From assembly GCF_949628265.1 (NCBI RefSeq), contig NC_088787.1, forward strand, positions 24,914,501 through 24,978,500: DNA of 64,000 nt, written 5' to 3'. Made by a program: the position numbers and the translations under genes. This document shows, piece by piece, positions 10,627 to 23,200 of this stretch (positions are counted from its first letter, which is position 1; the number at the start of each line of letters is the position of its first letter). The notes beneath the pieces are model-generated. The model worked only from the letters and a program-made list of their open reading frames with translations. It did no database searches and was not told where the DNA came from. Source of the DNA: Cloeon dipterum (taxonomy: Eukaryota > Arthropoda > Insecta > Ephemeroptera > Baetidae).

Positions 10627-11394
10627 TCACATTTTCTCTCGCTGTGCTATTTTCTCGTACTTTGTCGGTGTCAATTTTTTTCCGCCAATTCTGAAATCAT
10701 CGGAATAAAGGTGTTTTCCTCTCGCAGATCTCGGGCCTGAGCTGCAGCACCATTCTAGGAGGCGGTAGCAGCAGTAGAAGGCCAAAAGGATGATCAGCAG
10801 AATATTGAGAAATTCCATGACGCTCGTCCAGTATGGTCCGACCACGTCCATTGAAGTCTTGACCCAGCTGTCGAGGCGCGAGGCCAGTGGCGGCAGCTGC
10901 AGCTGGATTCGCTCGCCGGTAACCTCGTCCACCGACTGTACGCCGCTGGACGCGCGGAGCAGCTTCGAGCACAGCGCAAGGAACGAAAAGGGGAGCAGAG
11001 CAGTCCATGCGGAATCTTCCTCTCCAGTCCACGCTACGATGACGGTCTGAGAGCCGCGGGAGAGCAAAAAACCCTGCAACAGAGACACGTTCTGCCAAAC
11101 GGTGGTGTTTGTTCTCCGGTCCTTCAAGGACTCGTGCTCGTTTCTGAAGAACTCGGATAACGTTCTATTGATTGCTACTCTCTTTGTGTTAAATATTGCA
11201 GACATCTCATCAGCATGGTTTCTTAAGAGCTTATGTTTGTCATCTTGAAAGATGGTGCGGTTGAAGGGAATTTCGATTCTCCACGCCTTTGCCAGCGCCA
11301 TCCCATTACACCGTTCCTCGTAGGAGAAACTCTTGCTGCTCCCAGACCTTCCAATAATCGTCAGCAAGATGTGAAAGTACAGCCACAGCATCAT
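10627..11394 (-). CDS. Orphan type I membrane protein, cluster member 4
   Basis: 255 residues in one coding exon. It has an N-terminal signal peptide (about 1-19), a C-x5-AKAWR signature at Cys29/35-38 then IPFN, and conserved second cysteine Cys142 in LC. Four potential N-glycosylation sites are at Asn45, 76, 96 and 102. A transmembrane helix at about 193-212 is followed by YCCYRLLEWCC and a ~40-residue strongly basic tail. It is the most upstream and most diverged member and lacks the IEPLDD block of members 1-2. The coding exon is GC-richer than its flanks. An acceptor (tgctttag) lies two bases before the ATG, and a donor (aag|gtatgt) at 11724/11723 marks a 5' UTR intron. Confidence 0.78.
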   Translation of the reverse strand: MMLWLYFHILLTIIGRSGSSKSFSYEERCNGMALAKAWRIEIPFNRTIFQDDKHKLLRNHADEMSAIFNTKRVAINRTLSEFFRNEHESLKDRRTNTTVWQNVSLLQGFLLSRGSQTVIVAWTGEEDSAWTALLPFSFLALCSKLLRASSGVQSVDEVTGERIQLQLPPLASRLDSWVKTSMDVVGPYWTSVMEFLNILLIILLAFYCCYRLLEWCCSSGPRSARGKHLYSDDFRIGGKKLTPTKYEKIAQREKM

Positions 11395-11396
11395 AC

Positions 11397-11850
11397 CTAA
11401 AGCAAAGTAGTTTCTGATTCTTTTGAAATCTTGCTTTTTAAAAAAATGATTTTATTGCCGTATTTTTAAAAACTAAAAAAAATTAGTAAATAAAAGCCTT
11501 AGTGATTTTAAATTTTCCTATGATATTTCAGATTATAAAAGACATCCAGACTCTTTCACATTTTGCATAGATCTACTACCTCGTATAAATTTGCCAAACA
11601 AACTTAATTTTTAAAAGTGCTTTTTGTCCTTAAATTATGCATACACTTATTAGCGGAAGTTGCATTCTAGTTGAAAACAAAAATCAAGCTAAAAGCTTTT
11701 TGCTATATATCTTCACAACATACCTTAAAAATATCCAGAAAGGAGATCAGTTTCCGCTCCTGGTTCTTCTAAAAGTTAACTCTCCGTTTGACTGACTGAA
11801 CAGACCCACGTATGGCTAGAAAGGGCTATTTTCATAATTCTCGTGTTGTT
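11397..11850 (-). promoter_or_regulatory. 5' UTR intron, first exon and promoter region of cluster member 4
   Basis: The intron is 327 bp (exon edges 11724 and 11396). The upstream exon probably begins at the initiator-like ttcagtcagtc near 11795 on the minus strand. An AT-rich stretch lies about 30 bp further upstream, but no clean TATA box is seen. Confidence 0.45.
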
Positions 11851-12734
11851 AAAAAACGTGGAGTTCATTACTGATTTAAAGGCTATTACGTAAGTTTTTT
11901 AAAAGTTAAGTAACGATGTCATTTTAATTTTTGCTAAAGTTGGTGTCTCAAAAAGATCATCATCAAGCAGGCGGCAGAGCAGAAGATTAAAGCAGAATAT
12001 ATTTAATTTATTTTTTTATTGTCTTTCAAAGAAGCACAAGGAGAGCATGATTATTATATAGCTTTTTTAAATACGTGGCAATGCACACTCGCGTTAAAAC
12101 TTATATTATATTGTCAAGCTCATGCGCCTTGTGTAGGAAAGGAAACTGTGCCGCCTAACACTCCTATCGTGCGGGTGGCATAGTCGTCAATATTTACTCT
12201 CACAATACAAAAAATAACGTTTTAGTGTCATGACCAGCAAAACACATTTTTGCCAAGTTTGATTTTAGCAGGCTGCTGCACAGGCGTTGATGGCAAATCA
12301 ATACATGCATGTAGATTGTAGGAGGCACGTCTGGTATGATGTCTCTGGCACCCTCGCTCGCGTTGTCGCGCAAAGTATTTTATCTGCAACTTGTTTCTCA
12401 TGCGAATGCAGGTTGATAATATTGATTGAAATTAGGTATTCAGCACTTCAATATTTGTTTTATTTTTGTTATTGCTGGGTGTGCTTTATTGAACTTAATG
12501 AGCTACACAGTCTGGAATTAGGCATTATCCTAATCACTGAAAGATTAAATAGAAAATAATGTGTGGGAAAACGATTGATTGCTTTTAAATGAACAACAAA
12601 TAGCCCACGTGTTTTTAATACAAAATTTGGAAACATCTTATTCATAGGCGAATGAATTTGATTTATAATTAAATATATGATACAAATTTGCGAAACACGG
12701 TGGGCAAAAAAGTGCGCATTTTCAGGTCACTCAT
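11851..12734. other. Intergenic interval between membrane-protein cluster and fibrinogen-domain gene
   Basis: No recognisable gene. A plus-strand 90-codon frame at 12287-12559 has no supporting features. Confidence 0.5.
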
Positions 12735-15700
12735 TCATGAGCCATGGAAGTCCAACGGACGGATTTTCATCTCTGTCCCAGCAAGGCTGTAGTCATCTCG
12801 CCATTTTTCCCAGATGATCCCCTGGAAGTCGGTTGCTCCCTCCGGATCCAGGAAGTACTCGCCATTCAGATTTGCCTCAAAACAGCTACATTGAGATTTT
12901 AAACTATGCCAAATTTAACATAAAATCATACCTGTGAAACCACCATCCGCTGGAGTACGTTTTGGCACAAGGACAGCATTCGGGCGCCTTGTCGTTTGTG
13001 CGATCGATCGTACTGAAAGGCGTGCCGTTGTGGGAACTGAACGAGTCAGACGCGTTGCCTGAGTAGCCGGCTAGTGTAAGACGGTAGTTGGTCTTCTCAG
13101 AACCCACCCTGAACAATGAATACTCGGCGAACCTATTAAAAAAATAATCAAGAAGGAAAATTGATTAAAAAATGCTGTCTACAGATTTGAGGAACTATCA
13201 AAATATTAAAATCTCATAGCCACTTTAAAATTATTAGGTTTTAGGAGTCAAAAAATCTTTTTCACCAAAGGCTAGAGCGAAACACAATTGAATTTTTGAA
13301 TTCAAAAGTTGATATGCTTGTGACTCGGGAAGAGACTGATTTTAATTTTATATTCAGATTTTATAATTAAAACAAAAACTTTCTTATGACAATTCGCTTT
13401 TACTTTTTTATATTTAATAATGAGTAAATTAGAATTGTGATAATAATGATATCCTGAAATATTTATGTTATAGCAGCACAAAACGTTTGATTTTCAAACA
13501 AAAATCCGGCATTTTAATTTATCATGAATAAAAAAATTTACAAATTTTGCTTTAACTTATGCAATCAGTATTGTGGCATTTGAGAATCAATTTTGTGCTT
13601 ACGTTTTGTTTCCTTCAAAGTCTTTCAATTCGATTCTGAGTTTAACTGGTCGGTCACCCGAGGTGACAAGGTGCAGAAAATCATTGCCGGCCCAAAACTC
13701 AGCGTTAAGGTCACCAAAGCCGCGTTTGTAGTCAGTCCAGCGGCGCGTGAAGTTCTCCAGGCGGCCGTTGAAGTTGCCCCTGCGCTGCACCACGGTCCAT
13801 CCTCCTCCTGCCGTCTGCTGGTCGCAGAAGAGGCGCTCACGCTGGCCACCTCCGTCCCACTCGGAGACGACGGGGGCGGTCGCCTCCTCTTCCTCTCGGT
13901 CGCCCAACAAACTGGTCACCCCGGACGGTCCGTTCACGTCGCTGCACAGCCACTGGAAGCGTTTGCCTCGACCAGTGCTTGGCTGGCTGGTGAGGGGCAC
14001 CGACGACTGTGTGCTCACGTCCTCGTAGTCCAGTAGGTTTGACGAGTCGGAAAAATCTTGCTCCTCGGCGTCCACTACTAGGGACTATAAAGCAAAATAA
14101 GTCAAAAAAGGGGACGTTAAATTTCAATTCCTGTGATTTTATTTTATGAAAAGAAAAAATATCAGAAATATTGCAAATAATGGCTCTTCTCTGTACGGAA
14201 ATTAAGTTTTCCTTGCTTTAAGTTATTTTTAATTTTAAAAGTTAACAAACATACACAATTTCCTGAAATTTTATAAGTCGATTTAACTGTCGAAAAAGTA
14301 AACATATAGCTAAGCAATTTAGTAATTAAAATTTATATAATATCTCATAATTAGACAAATATTGTGAAAATATACGCCTACATTTAAAATCAGAAAATTT
14401 GATTTTGCTTTTTAAAAATTCATGATTTTGCTAAATATTATTTGAGATATGTCGTTTTTGAACCACACGAACCAATTTTTGAGAGATTATAAGACTTGAA
14501 AAAAATTTAATGCGAAGATTTTTGATTAAACTCATTCTTTCTAATAATTTTTATAAATTAAATTTCTTCTTTTTGACATTTGTGTAAAAAAAATAACGTT
14601 GATTAGATTTTCCAGACTATGTTATGCCTTATAATTACTGTTAAATACATATACCTATGGAAATCGGACTCACGGGGCTCTCATTGGGGCAACTGGCATT
14701 GTAGGCAATGTTGTCGAGGATGAGATCCTCGAGGTGCTCAATTTCCTGGCTGGCATTGGCGAAGAGGTCGCGCATGTTGCGCAGAGACGTTTCTGTGCCC
14801 GCGGAAACGGCCGCGATGCACGAGTTAGTTGAGCGCACGCTGGCGTTGTGGGTCTCCTCTCGCAATTTTCGACAACACTCCGACCCCTGAAAATATTTAA
14901 GATTAATAGAGAAAAATTTCAAGCATGGAAAATTGGAAAAAGCTTACAATCGTTCTTTCTTTTCTAAATTTAGTTTTATCATCAGATTTTTATTCAACAT
15001 CTTTGTTTATTGCTCGATATTAATTATTAGTTGAGATTGGAGCAGCAAGACAAAAATGGAATTTAAAAGCCACAGTATACCTGAGCAGCATATCGCAGTG
15101 TGTGATTGGCGACCCTGAGCAGGTGGTCGTGACCCTTCTTGAGCTGGACGTTCGTGTCTTCAGCGCTTCTGACGGCTCGCTCGACACTCTCTAACGCCCT
15201 CCAGGTTCTCCGCAGAGGTGAGGCCATGCGGCGCCATACCCTCAGGTCGCCCCCGCGAATTTCTGCCTCGCCCTGGATAGTTAAAAGTCAGCAGCTGTCT
15301 TCTTGCATTATAAAAGAGAAGAATAAAGCACCTCTTCTGGCAGCCGGTCGAAAATGACGTCCACTTTTGAAGCGACATCCTGTAAGAGAGCTTCCAGAAC
15401 TGACGGTGCCTGGCACTTATGCGCCGAGTTTTTCTCCAGCAGCTTCTCTTCAGCTTTGGCTTGCGCAACCAGCTTGTCTACCTTCTTCTCTATCCCCTGA
15501 AATAGTTTAAGGCTTTTATATCCAAAAGATTATCTTACTAGACGACCAAAAACTTTTAAATTTGCTAAAAACATGGAATTTTTCAAAATGAGTAATTTGT
15601 GAGCGTTATTATTAAATTTTTAACAATTTTTTTCTATTTTCAAAGTATGGGATAAAATGTTGCCCTCATTGTATTAAACATTCATAAAAATTTTCAGGAA

Positions 15701-18700
15701 ACGTCAGTTTTTAAGATACAGAGGATCAAAGGTTGAAAAACGGGTTTTTTAGTTTTCCAGTAAATGGTAAGAAAATAAAAATTTTACGACCGGTTGATTT
15801 CAGCCCTCGAAGCATGCTGGCATGAAGTCAGATAAGACCAATCATACAGGTAAGAAATCAGACCCTGACCTCAGAGTAGCTCTCAAGCGATTGATATTAT
15901 TGATTCCAATGTGTAGCCACTTTACTGTATTGGTTCGAGCTGCGATATCTGCACACCATTGGAACTGTCAAGTCAAGAGCTTTCAAAGTATGTTCAATTT
16001 GACCCTTTGGAAGCCATCAGGGCGATAAAAAACACCCTGATGTACCTAAAATCTCGATACTGATTTCACACCCCGATTTTCCATGAAAACATAGCCTTAA
16101 ATTTTCTGTCAAATTAATTGGTTATTTCTACACCTAACAACAAACTAAAATAAAATAAAATGGTACCCAACAAAAAGTTGAGAAATTGTGATGGAAACAC
16201 CATATTTAAAAAATTGTGTTTATTGCGGATCAGCAAGGTGTATACTGCTTGAAATAAATCCTTGTTAAAAAATCCGCAAACTACTATTATTAAAATAAAA
16301 TAAAACTAGAGGATAATAAGCTTCTATAGCAACTAAATAAGCACGTGTCTTATTTTACCTTTAAGGCCATATCGTTAATAATAATATATGATGTTCTCCT
16401 CTGCTTTTAAACTAGATACAATTGCTCAATAATTTATGGCGCTCGCAATATTTCTTATCTCCCAAACCCTATCAAGATTGTTTATCTATTTATCGCATGC
16501 TCGCAATCTTCCCTTCTCCCAGTGCAGGCGAATAATAGGTATAAAGTAATAGTCGCGGCCTGTCACTGTCACTGGCTGATCTCTTCCTAATTTAAAAGCA
16601 CCTAAATGTGTGTCGGCCGCGCGCACGTGTGGCATGACAGGACGTCTTTCTCGCGATGCGAATCAAACGTACGTATATGCACATAGCACATATCTCAGGC
16701 TTTTTATGCGCATTATATGTGCCTCGTCACCGCCGAATCCCGGCTCCTGCCAACAGACTTTTAATGCCGCCAAGATTTACGACGGGCGAGAACGAGCAGC
16801 TATGGGAACACGCGCCCGCCCGCCAATGTACACGCTTTGTTTGTGTGCGGTGCGGACACCCACGCACACGCGTCCCGCGCGCCAACTAATCGCAGAAAGT
16901 GGGCGCAGCGCGCAAATTGCGCTTCCTAAAATGGAATCTAGACTCGTTTTTTTTGCTGCCGCCTCGAATTATTCCGAAAAACCGTGCGACGTGTTGGGGC
17001 TGAAGTGGCGAATGCGGACCACCTCACGCGATAAATAGATTAGCAAAACGACGAAGTGTCACATTTTTTTGCAGGTAGTCTCGTAGAAAAATGAGCAAAG
17101 AAAAATAACCCTTTCGAAAGTATCTTAACACACTTTTAAGTGGTTTTGAAAAAAAAAAACGAGTAATTTTATCCCACGTATTGACATTAAACTTCTTGTA
17201 CAGTTTTCGATAGTCATTAAGCCTGTAGAAATTAAGGTAACAAATTTTGCCACGTATGTTTTAAGTCTCGATTTTATACCAAAAATTAATTATGATGTAT
17301 ATACAGAATATGCGGCTGCAAATATTTACCTTGAGGGTGCTGAGAACGCCCCTGGTTGCAAACTCGCCAAGCAAGGGTGCTGCTGGTTCGCTGCTGGCGG
17401 TGTTCTCCTCAACGCTTTTAGCGATGGCTGCCAGACGCGTGTCCATCTCGTCCAACCGGCTGGACACGCGCTGCAGCTGTGCTTCGTGTGATCCCAAGAG
17501 CTCGTTCATTTTCGTGTCGAACTGTTCAAAACGTTCTTGCCCTCTGTGTAGCGATATAAAATAATATGCAAAATATTAGATTACTTATTGCCTAGATGGT
17601 TTAGATAATTTAAAAATAATGTAGCATTTTACTGGGAATAACAAAAATTCTCTAAGAAAAAAATCAGAAATTTAATTTAAGCTTTAGTTGGATGATATAT
17701 TTCATACCGTATTTCATTTTACTAAAAGCAAAAAATCCTTTATCGCAAAATCACATACTCCTTGAACAGATCGTGGCGAGAGGAACCAAAATCAAGCTAA
17801 AAATACTTAGCCTATTATTAGCCGTGCAATTGTAAAGAAAATCGGAGAAAAATCTATTTTAAAATTTTCTTCGTAACAAATTTCGTGCGCGAGTGACTCG
17901 TGACATTAATAAAATTTCGTTATTTTTTCCGTGTAACAATTTCATCCAATCGACTCCTTGCACAAGCTAACAATTAAAAAGGTTTATCGTCGTCCTTTTA
18001 CGCTCTCCTAAAGAAGGGTTTTTCAAAAATGGTGGAAGAGAAATCTCTACACTTTATTCCTCAAACTGAAAATACTCAGGTTATCTTAGAAAATTGATAG
18101 CAAAATGTTTGAGATGCAGAGATTTTAAAGGAGCACAAATAATTGTTTAGTTTTCAAATTCCAATATGAATAAAATAAAATCAAAACGAAAGCAAAGAGG
18201 CAAATAATAAAACGGAGCTTTCATTAATTAATATGGAGTTTAAAGTACAAAACTGATAATTGCTACGGATGATACAAACTTGTGCCTAATATATTTGAAT
18301 TTTCTCTTCTTGACACTTTTCTAACCTGCTAATGAAGTCCACTTTTCGATCCAGTGCCTTGATTTGCTCATTCCAAGCGGACACATGCAGCTGAAATGTG
18401 TCCCAGACGTGTGCTCTTTCCTAAGCAAAATTTATTTGGCAGTGGAGCGAAACTTCCTGAAATTGTCAAAAGGGCAGCTTACTTGCAAGTGTTTGACGTT
18501 GCTGTCTATGTGCCCCATTAACGTCGCTATTGACATAATCTTGGTCTCGAGTTTGCCCAAGTAGAGCGAGTTGAACTTCTCCAGCTGAACTGAGGGACAG
18601 ATAATTTCAGATTCGGTTTTTAATTTTCAGGGACATGATTTGGTAGGCGGAGTGATGAGAATTATTGTAACTGTTTTTATGGCCCGACTTGAATGTCTCC

Positions 18701-20206
18701 GCCGCCGCCTCTCATTATGTATAATTTTGTAAGCGGTACAATGACGTCATTCGGCATTAAAATTTAAATTTAGTTCGGATAAATTGTAAGCGCAGGCAGT
18801 AAGAATCTATTGTTCATGCTAATTAGGAAATATCGAATGACACACATTTTCGCGCGCAACAAAAGAATTAAGGGAAAGAATGTGAAAGTTCTGAATTGCA
18901 GACTTGAGACTTCTTTCGTCTTTCGCAAACACTGGCTGATCTTTTCAAGCCTGTGAGCATTATTTGGTCAAAACATTTTAAAAATAGCCTCCATGCTGCT
19001 CGAGACAGATTTTTGCGAACAAATGTTTACACAGCACACTGGCGTGCTCCCTCACATCAGAAGAAGTTTGCTTTGGCTAGAGACACTTAGTGCGTGCCAA
19101 TTTCTCGATTTGTTCAGCTGAATGCTGTTCAAAATAAACATGAAATTCTAAGAGCAAAATAGTTAATTTTGGGCAAAAATAGAACATTTCTTCAATTTTT
19201 TTTCCTACTGGCATTTTGTTTTTAAACCCTGTAAAATTTCACTAAATTTAATGGGTATTCAATGAAGTGAAATCCAGAATATTCAATTATTAGTATAAAC
19301 AAAAAAAATATTAACTCTTACGAACCAGTGACGTCCCGAATAGAGCTGACCAAGGCTTCTTGCTGCAAACTGGTGACGACAGAAGAGGTCGTCGGCGTCA
19401 CAGGACTCAAATCAATGTCGACGCCAGATGCAAGCAACCCCTGCATCAGTGCCAGCAGCAGGGCTACCTGTCAAAATCCCGAAATTATTTGAAAATTTCT
19501 CTCTCAGACGCGCTGGGGTCCCCACACACACACACGATATAAATTAACAAGCTGGCCGGCTGCGGCTTCTTGCTCCACGCTGTCTATTATCTGTGCGATC
19601 GCGGCGAGGGCAAAAAATAGAAAAAGCAGCAGAGACAGACGAGATGCTGTTAAGTTTCTTTCTTTCTTTGTGCCGGCGCGTGAGTAATAAATTAAACATC
19701 AAAACCACATGCACACGCTGCGTGTAGGGCCCTTGCTTATTTTTTGAATGCCGAAGAACACACACACACACATAATGTATTATGGGCTGGTTTTTTGCTC
19801 CTTTATGAGCCCGATCCGATATACCCAATTGAAGGTCCAGCAACTGCGTTGAGTCCTCTTTCTCGCTGTAGCAAATAACGAGTCATGAGTGCACGAGAAC
19901 AGTAAATTCACTCTTATCGTGAAAGGCTCGCTGAAAATTCAACCCACAATATCCTCTCTAACCATTGTTTTTACTGAGTCGATGCCAAACGATTTTAATA
20001 TATAAAAATAACGAGCACAAGCAAAGAAGCGCCATCAGAATCTACGGCATATATGATACATATGTTTTCAGTCAGAAATATTTTTTGTACCATTCTGATT
20101 AATTTAAAGATTATCCATAATTGGTACAAAATAAAAATTATCCAAGCGAACACAGACACAAGAAATAATTAAAGAGAAGAAAAACCTTTGTGGGAAGGAC
20201 GGTCAT
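12735..20206 (-). CDS. Secreted coiled-coil protein with C-terminal fibrinogen-related domain (Scabrous/angiopoietin-like)
   Basis: Proposed exons in transcript order: 20206-20186, 19467-19326, 18589-18483, 18420-18326, 17543-17330, 15496-15332, 15272-15081, 14886-14674, 14084-13603, 13132-12932, 12885-12735. Phases join to 660 residues. Exons 1-2 encode a signal peptide (starts MTVLPTK then VALLLALMQG). Residues about 55-380 are charged, heptad-rich coiled coil. The fibrinogen domain (about 425-655) shows GGGWTVVQRR, a WTDYKRGFG block, the calcium-loop-like FSTIDRTND, and GWWFHSC followed by NLNGEYF. Proteins of this layout are extracellular oligomers acting in signalling or lectin-like recognition. 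The fly protein Scabrous has the same order, but orthology is not proven. The donors after exons 1 and 2 (gttttt, gttcgt) are weak, so those joins are the least certain. Confidence 0.75.
16540..17040. other. GC-rich island inside an intron of the fibrinogen-domain gene
   Basis: Within the 15497-17329 intron, CpG-rich sequence with many CGCG/GCGC steps stands out from AT-rich flanks. A plus-strand frame runs through it (16610-17038) without recognisable protein features. It may be an internal promoter or enhancer, or a compositional accident. Confidence 0.35.
19518..19534. repeat. (CA)n microsatellite
   Basis: Short CA run in intron 1 of the fibrinogen-domain gene. A second CA run lies near 19755-19771. 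Confidence 0.75.
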
Positions 20207-23200
20207 TTTGGACGAGGAGGGTGAGTTGTCCTTCTCCCTCCGAAGACCGATTCTGGCGACACCGCAGGCAGTGGTCGCTCCTGGCTCCTTCCTTCGTTAC
20301 TGGTGCTCCGCGGCTCCGCGCGGACAAGTCTTTTCTGAAGTCAAGTAGTAGTGTTAGTGTTATCCCAAGTTTTTGCCAACTGCGCGCGCTTCTAGCCTTA
20401 TCCCCACCTTCCTCCAAAAGCAAAACTAGTTAGTACGAAGAGGAGTTTTAGACTTCTTTACAGAGATGGTACCTTTATGAAATTTATAAAATAGACCATA
20501 TAAAATACACACAAACTTGTAAAAAAATTATTACATTGGCATTAAAAGCTGACAAAACACTAAATAAATCTTAAAAGTAGCAAAGTTCTTGTCTTTCGAA
20601 ATTCATCTCTTATCTTCACTTCTCTGGTCTTTGGTCTCTGAATCACTACTCCTTCCGCAGCTTCACTCTTCCAGGCAAGCGGCAAAAAATATTAAAATTT
20701 AATGACACAAAGACAGCGAATAACGTGCGTATATAGTGTGTGTAGTATATGTCTTTATTGAGTAGATATGGAAAAGCTACAGTTCTCGCCGACTTTACCG
20801 TCTACACGCATCAAATCTGTCGTCCCTATACTAATAACATTGAAAGGCGAAAACTAACTTTTCCATATATGCATTGACGTGAGTGAGTGAGTATTAGAAA
20901 TTAGCAATAGCAAACTAACTTACGCTAATTTTAGGAGTTAACGTTTGTAATTATTGTTAGACCACACCAAAAACATGATTTTTTGTTATTACAATAATTA
21001 TTTATAATGATTTTGAAATATATTTGGTTGCCAAAAAGGAACAAAACATGTGTCATGAATAATAAGTATTTAAAAAGTCTACTCTCTATTTAAGCTATTT
21101 AATCACCTGGCTATAATTGGAAAATTTTAACCAACAATTCTTATAGAGTCATGGTACGGTTGCGGTATAGTTGCAAGATTTAAACTTGCTTGTTTTCACA
21201 GCTGATTTAATCAGTTTTAATAGCCAAGAGCCAAAATGCTATCCAAAATGCAAAATTTTTGAAGCAATGCATCATATTGCATTAAATAGAGCAATCATGA
21301 TGCATATCTAAATTTTTGTGCTATGGCAACTAATATGATACCGAATAGTATAATGATGACATGTGCGTGAGCGAGCAATCGCAGTGTTTTCTATTTTTTA
21401 TCTGGAAAAATTGGAGATGAAAAAAGACGCCCGTGACTAATAATAAAAAAATGTAATCTGGAGCGGCAAGGAAAGGAGAATCCCGCTGCGTAAGCAAACA
21501 AGGGGTATGACTGTATTGTGTGAGCTTGAAAAATGAGAAAAGTTTAGAAATTTAGCCAGGAGGTTCAGTTAACTGATAATTGAAGTTGAAAAAGTGGAAG
21601 AAAATGCTGTGTGGGAAAAGATCGGGCCGTGAAATTGAGCGGGGATAGCAGATGTCGAGGAAAACAGGAAACTTGTCTGCTCTGCGCGTAGATGATAATA
21701 TATAAATTATTTATTTTCATTCTTCAAACAATAAAAATACTCACAAATATAATCTTTTACTGAGGCAATTGAAGTTTATAATTTCGCCGAAAGCTTAAAT
21801 TTTGGAAATTCATAAAGAACACGACGTAATTTCATGGTTTTAGAGAGGTCTAGTTATATTATCATGAAAATCAACCTAAAGTTAAAAAAACCCTTCCGAT
21901 TTTGAGACGATTGTTGCATTCAATTTTTGTCGAAATATTATTTAATTTTTTGCTTAAAAGGTGCACGTGACATTCAATTTGTTGCGGGTCCCCTTCATTT
22001 TGGGGTTTTAATTTGGTCAAGAGTTGGTGATGTTGATCATACAGCATGACACTGAAGTTAGTGTTAGCTTGCTCTTTTAATGTTTAATAAATATTGAATG
22101 AAATTAATTTCTCTCTCCAGTCTCTCCCTTCCCTTACAGCAAAAAATAATTTGATAACATTGAAGAGCTAATGGAGAGGGGAAGATGATGCTCTTTCCTC
22201 CTTTTTCCTCCTTCTCATTTTTCATTCTCACTCCTCACTTGGTTCCGCCAATGTTGTAGGGATGCAAAGGCAAAGGCATTGCTTGAATGCGACAGAGACA
22301 GAGAGTCAGAGACGTCAAAAAATACACTGACCAGACCGGGAGGGCTTGTAAACTGGCCGAGACTGAACCAGACTGAACCGAGCAATAATTCAAACGAGAA
22401 ACGTAAAATGAGAAACGAGACTGCGAGCAACGAGTACAAACATATCTGTTAGTGATTTTAGTAGAGTGGCGCACCCCACCTGCCCCCTTGGCTTCGGCGC
22501 TTCGGCTAGTGTGGAAGTTTGTCTAGTACCGTGTGCACGTCATGGAGAAGAGATTGGACAGCGATAATACTGCTAATAACAAATAACAAGAAGGAAAAGG
22601 ATATAATAACGAGTAAGACGAATCAACGAAAGAGAGAGAAGAGCAGAGCAACCACTTCTTGTTAGTGGGTATTAGATTATCAGGTGAGATGACTAATTTT
22701 GGTATTATGTATTTTAGACCTAAATGACAACATGAAATTATGTAATAATTGTTACAGATATTACCTGCACAATACACACATTCATAACCACTCTGTCCCC
22801 TAAAATCGAATGTAAATTTTTTATGATGCATTCATTAGATTCATTCCATTAAAATAGACTAAAATAAATTTCTTTCATTGCATAGCTTATTATACAATAC
22901 ATTAACATATACGTCTTGATAACATCCGCACACGAAAATTATTTTTAATCAACGAGAGCTTATGTGTCTAATTCTCATTTGTATGCCTGTGCCGTGCTTA
23001 TAATACATAATATATCACTATTATGTGTCATGTTTTATACTAAATATAAACTGATACAAAAATTTTGTTTATACGGATTATACCTTGTGTCTCGAAAAAA
23101 AAAATCATTTCTGTGTCTTACTTCTAATTTTCCTAGACATTTCTGTGAATTGAACGAGGCTGATCAGTATGAAACAAGTTGCAGCGCACACAATTCTCCT

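Noticed and set aside
13593-14036. 147-codon plus-strand frame opposite the fibrinogen-domain exon
   Set aside because: It is the antisense shadow of a real, GC-rich coding exon.
16610-17038. 142-codon plus-strand frame in an intron
   Set aside because: Its length is explained by GC-rich composition with few stops. No family resemblance.
20169-20433. Frames on both strands near the 5' end of the fibrinogen-domain gene
   Set aside because: The region is better explained as 5' UTR plus the seven-codon first coding exon starting at 20206.
22215-22831. Hydrophobic minus-strand frames
   Set aside because: No start context, no conserved features. Hydrophobicity comes from T-rich composition.
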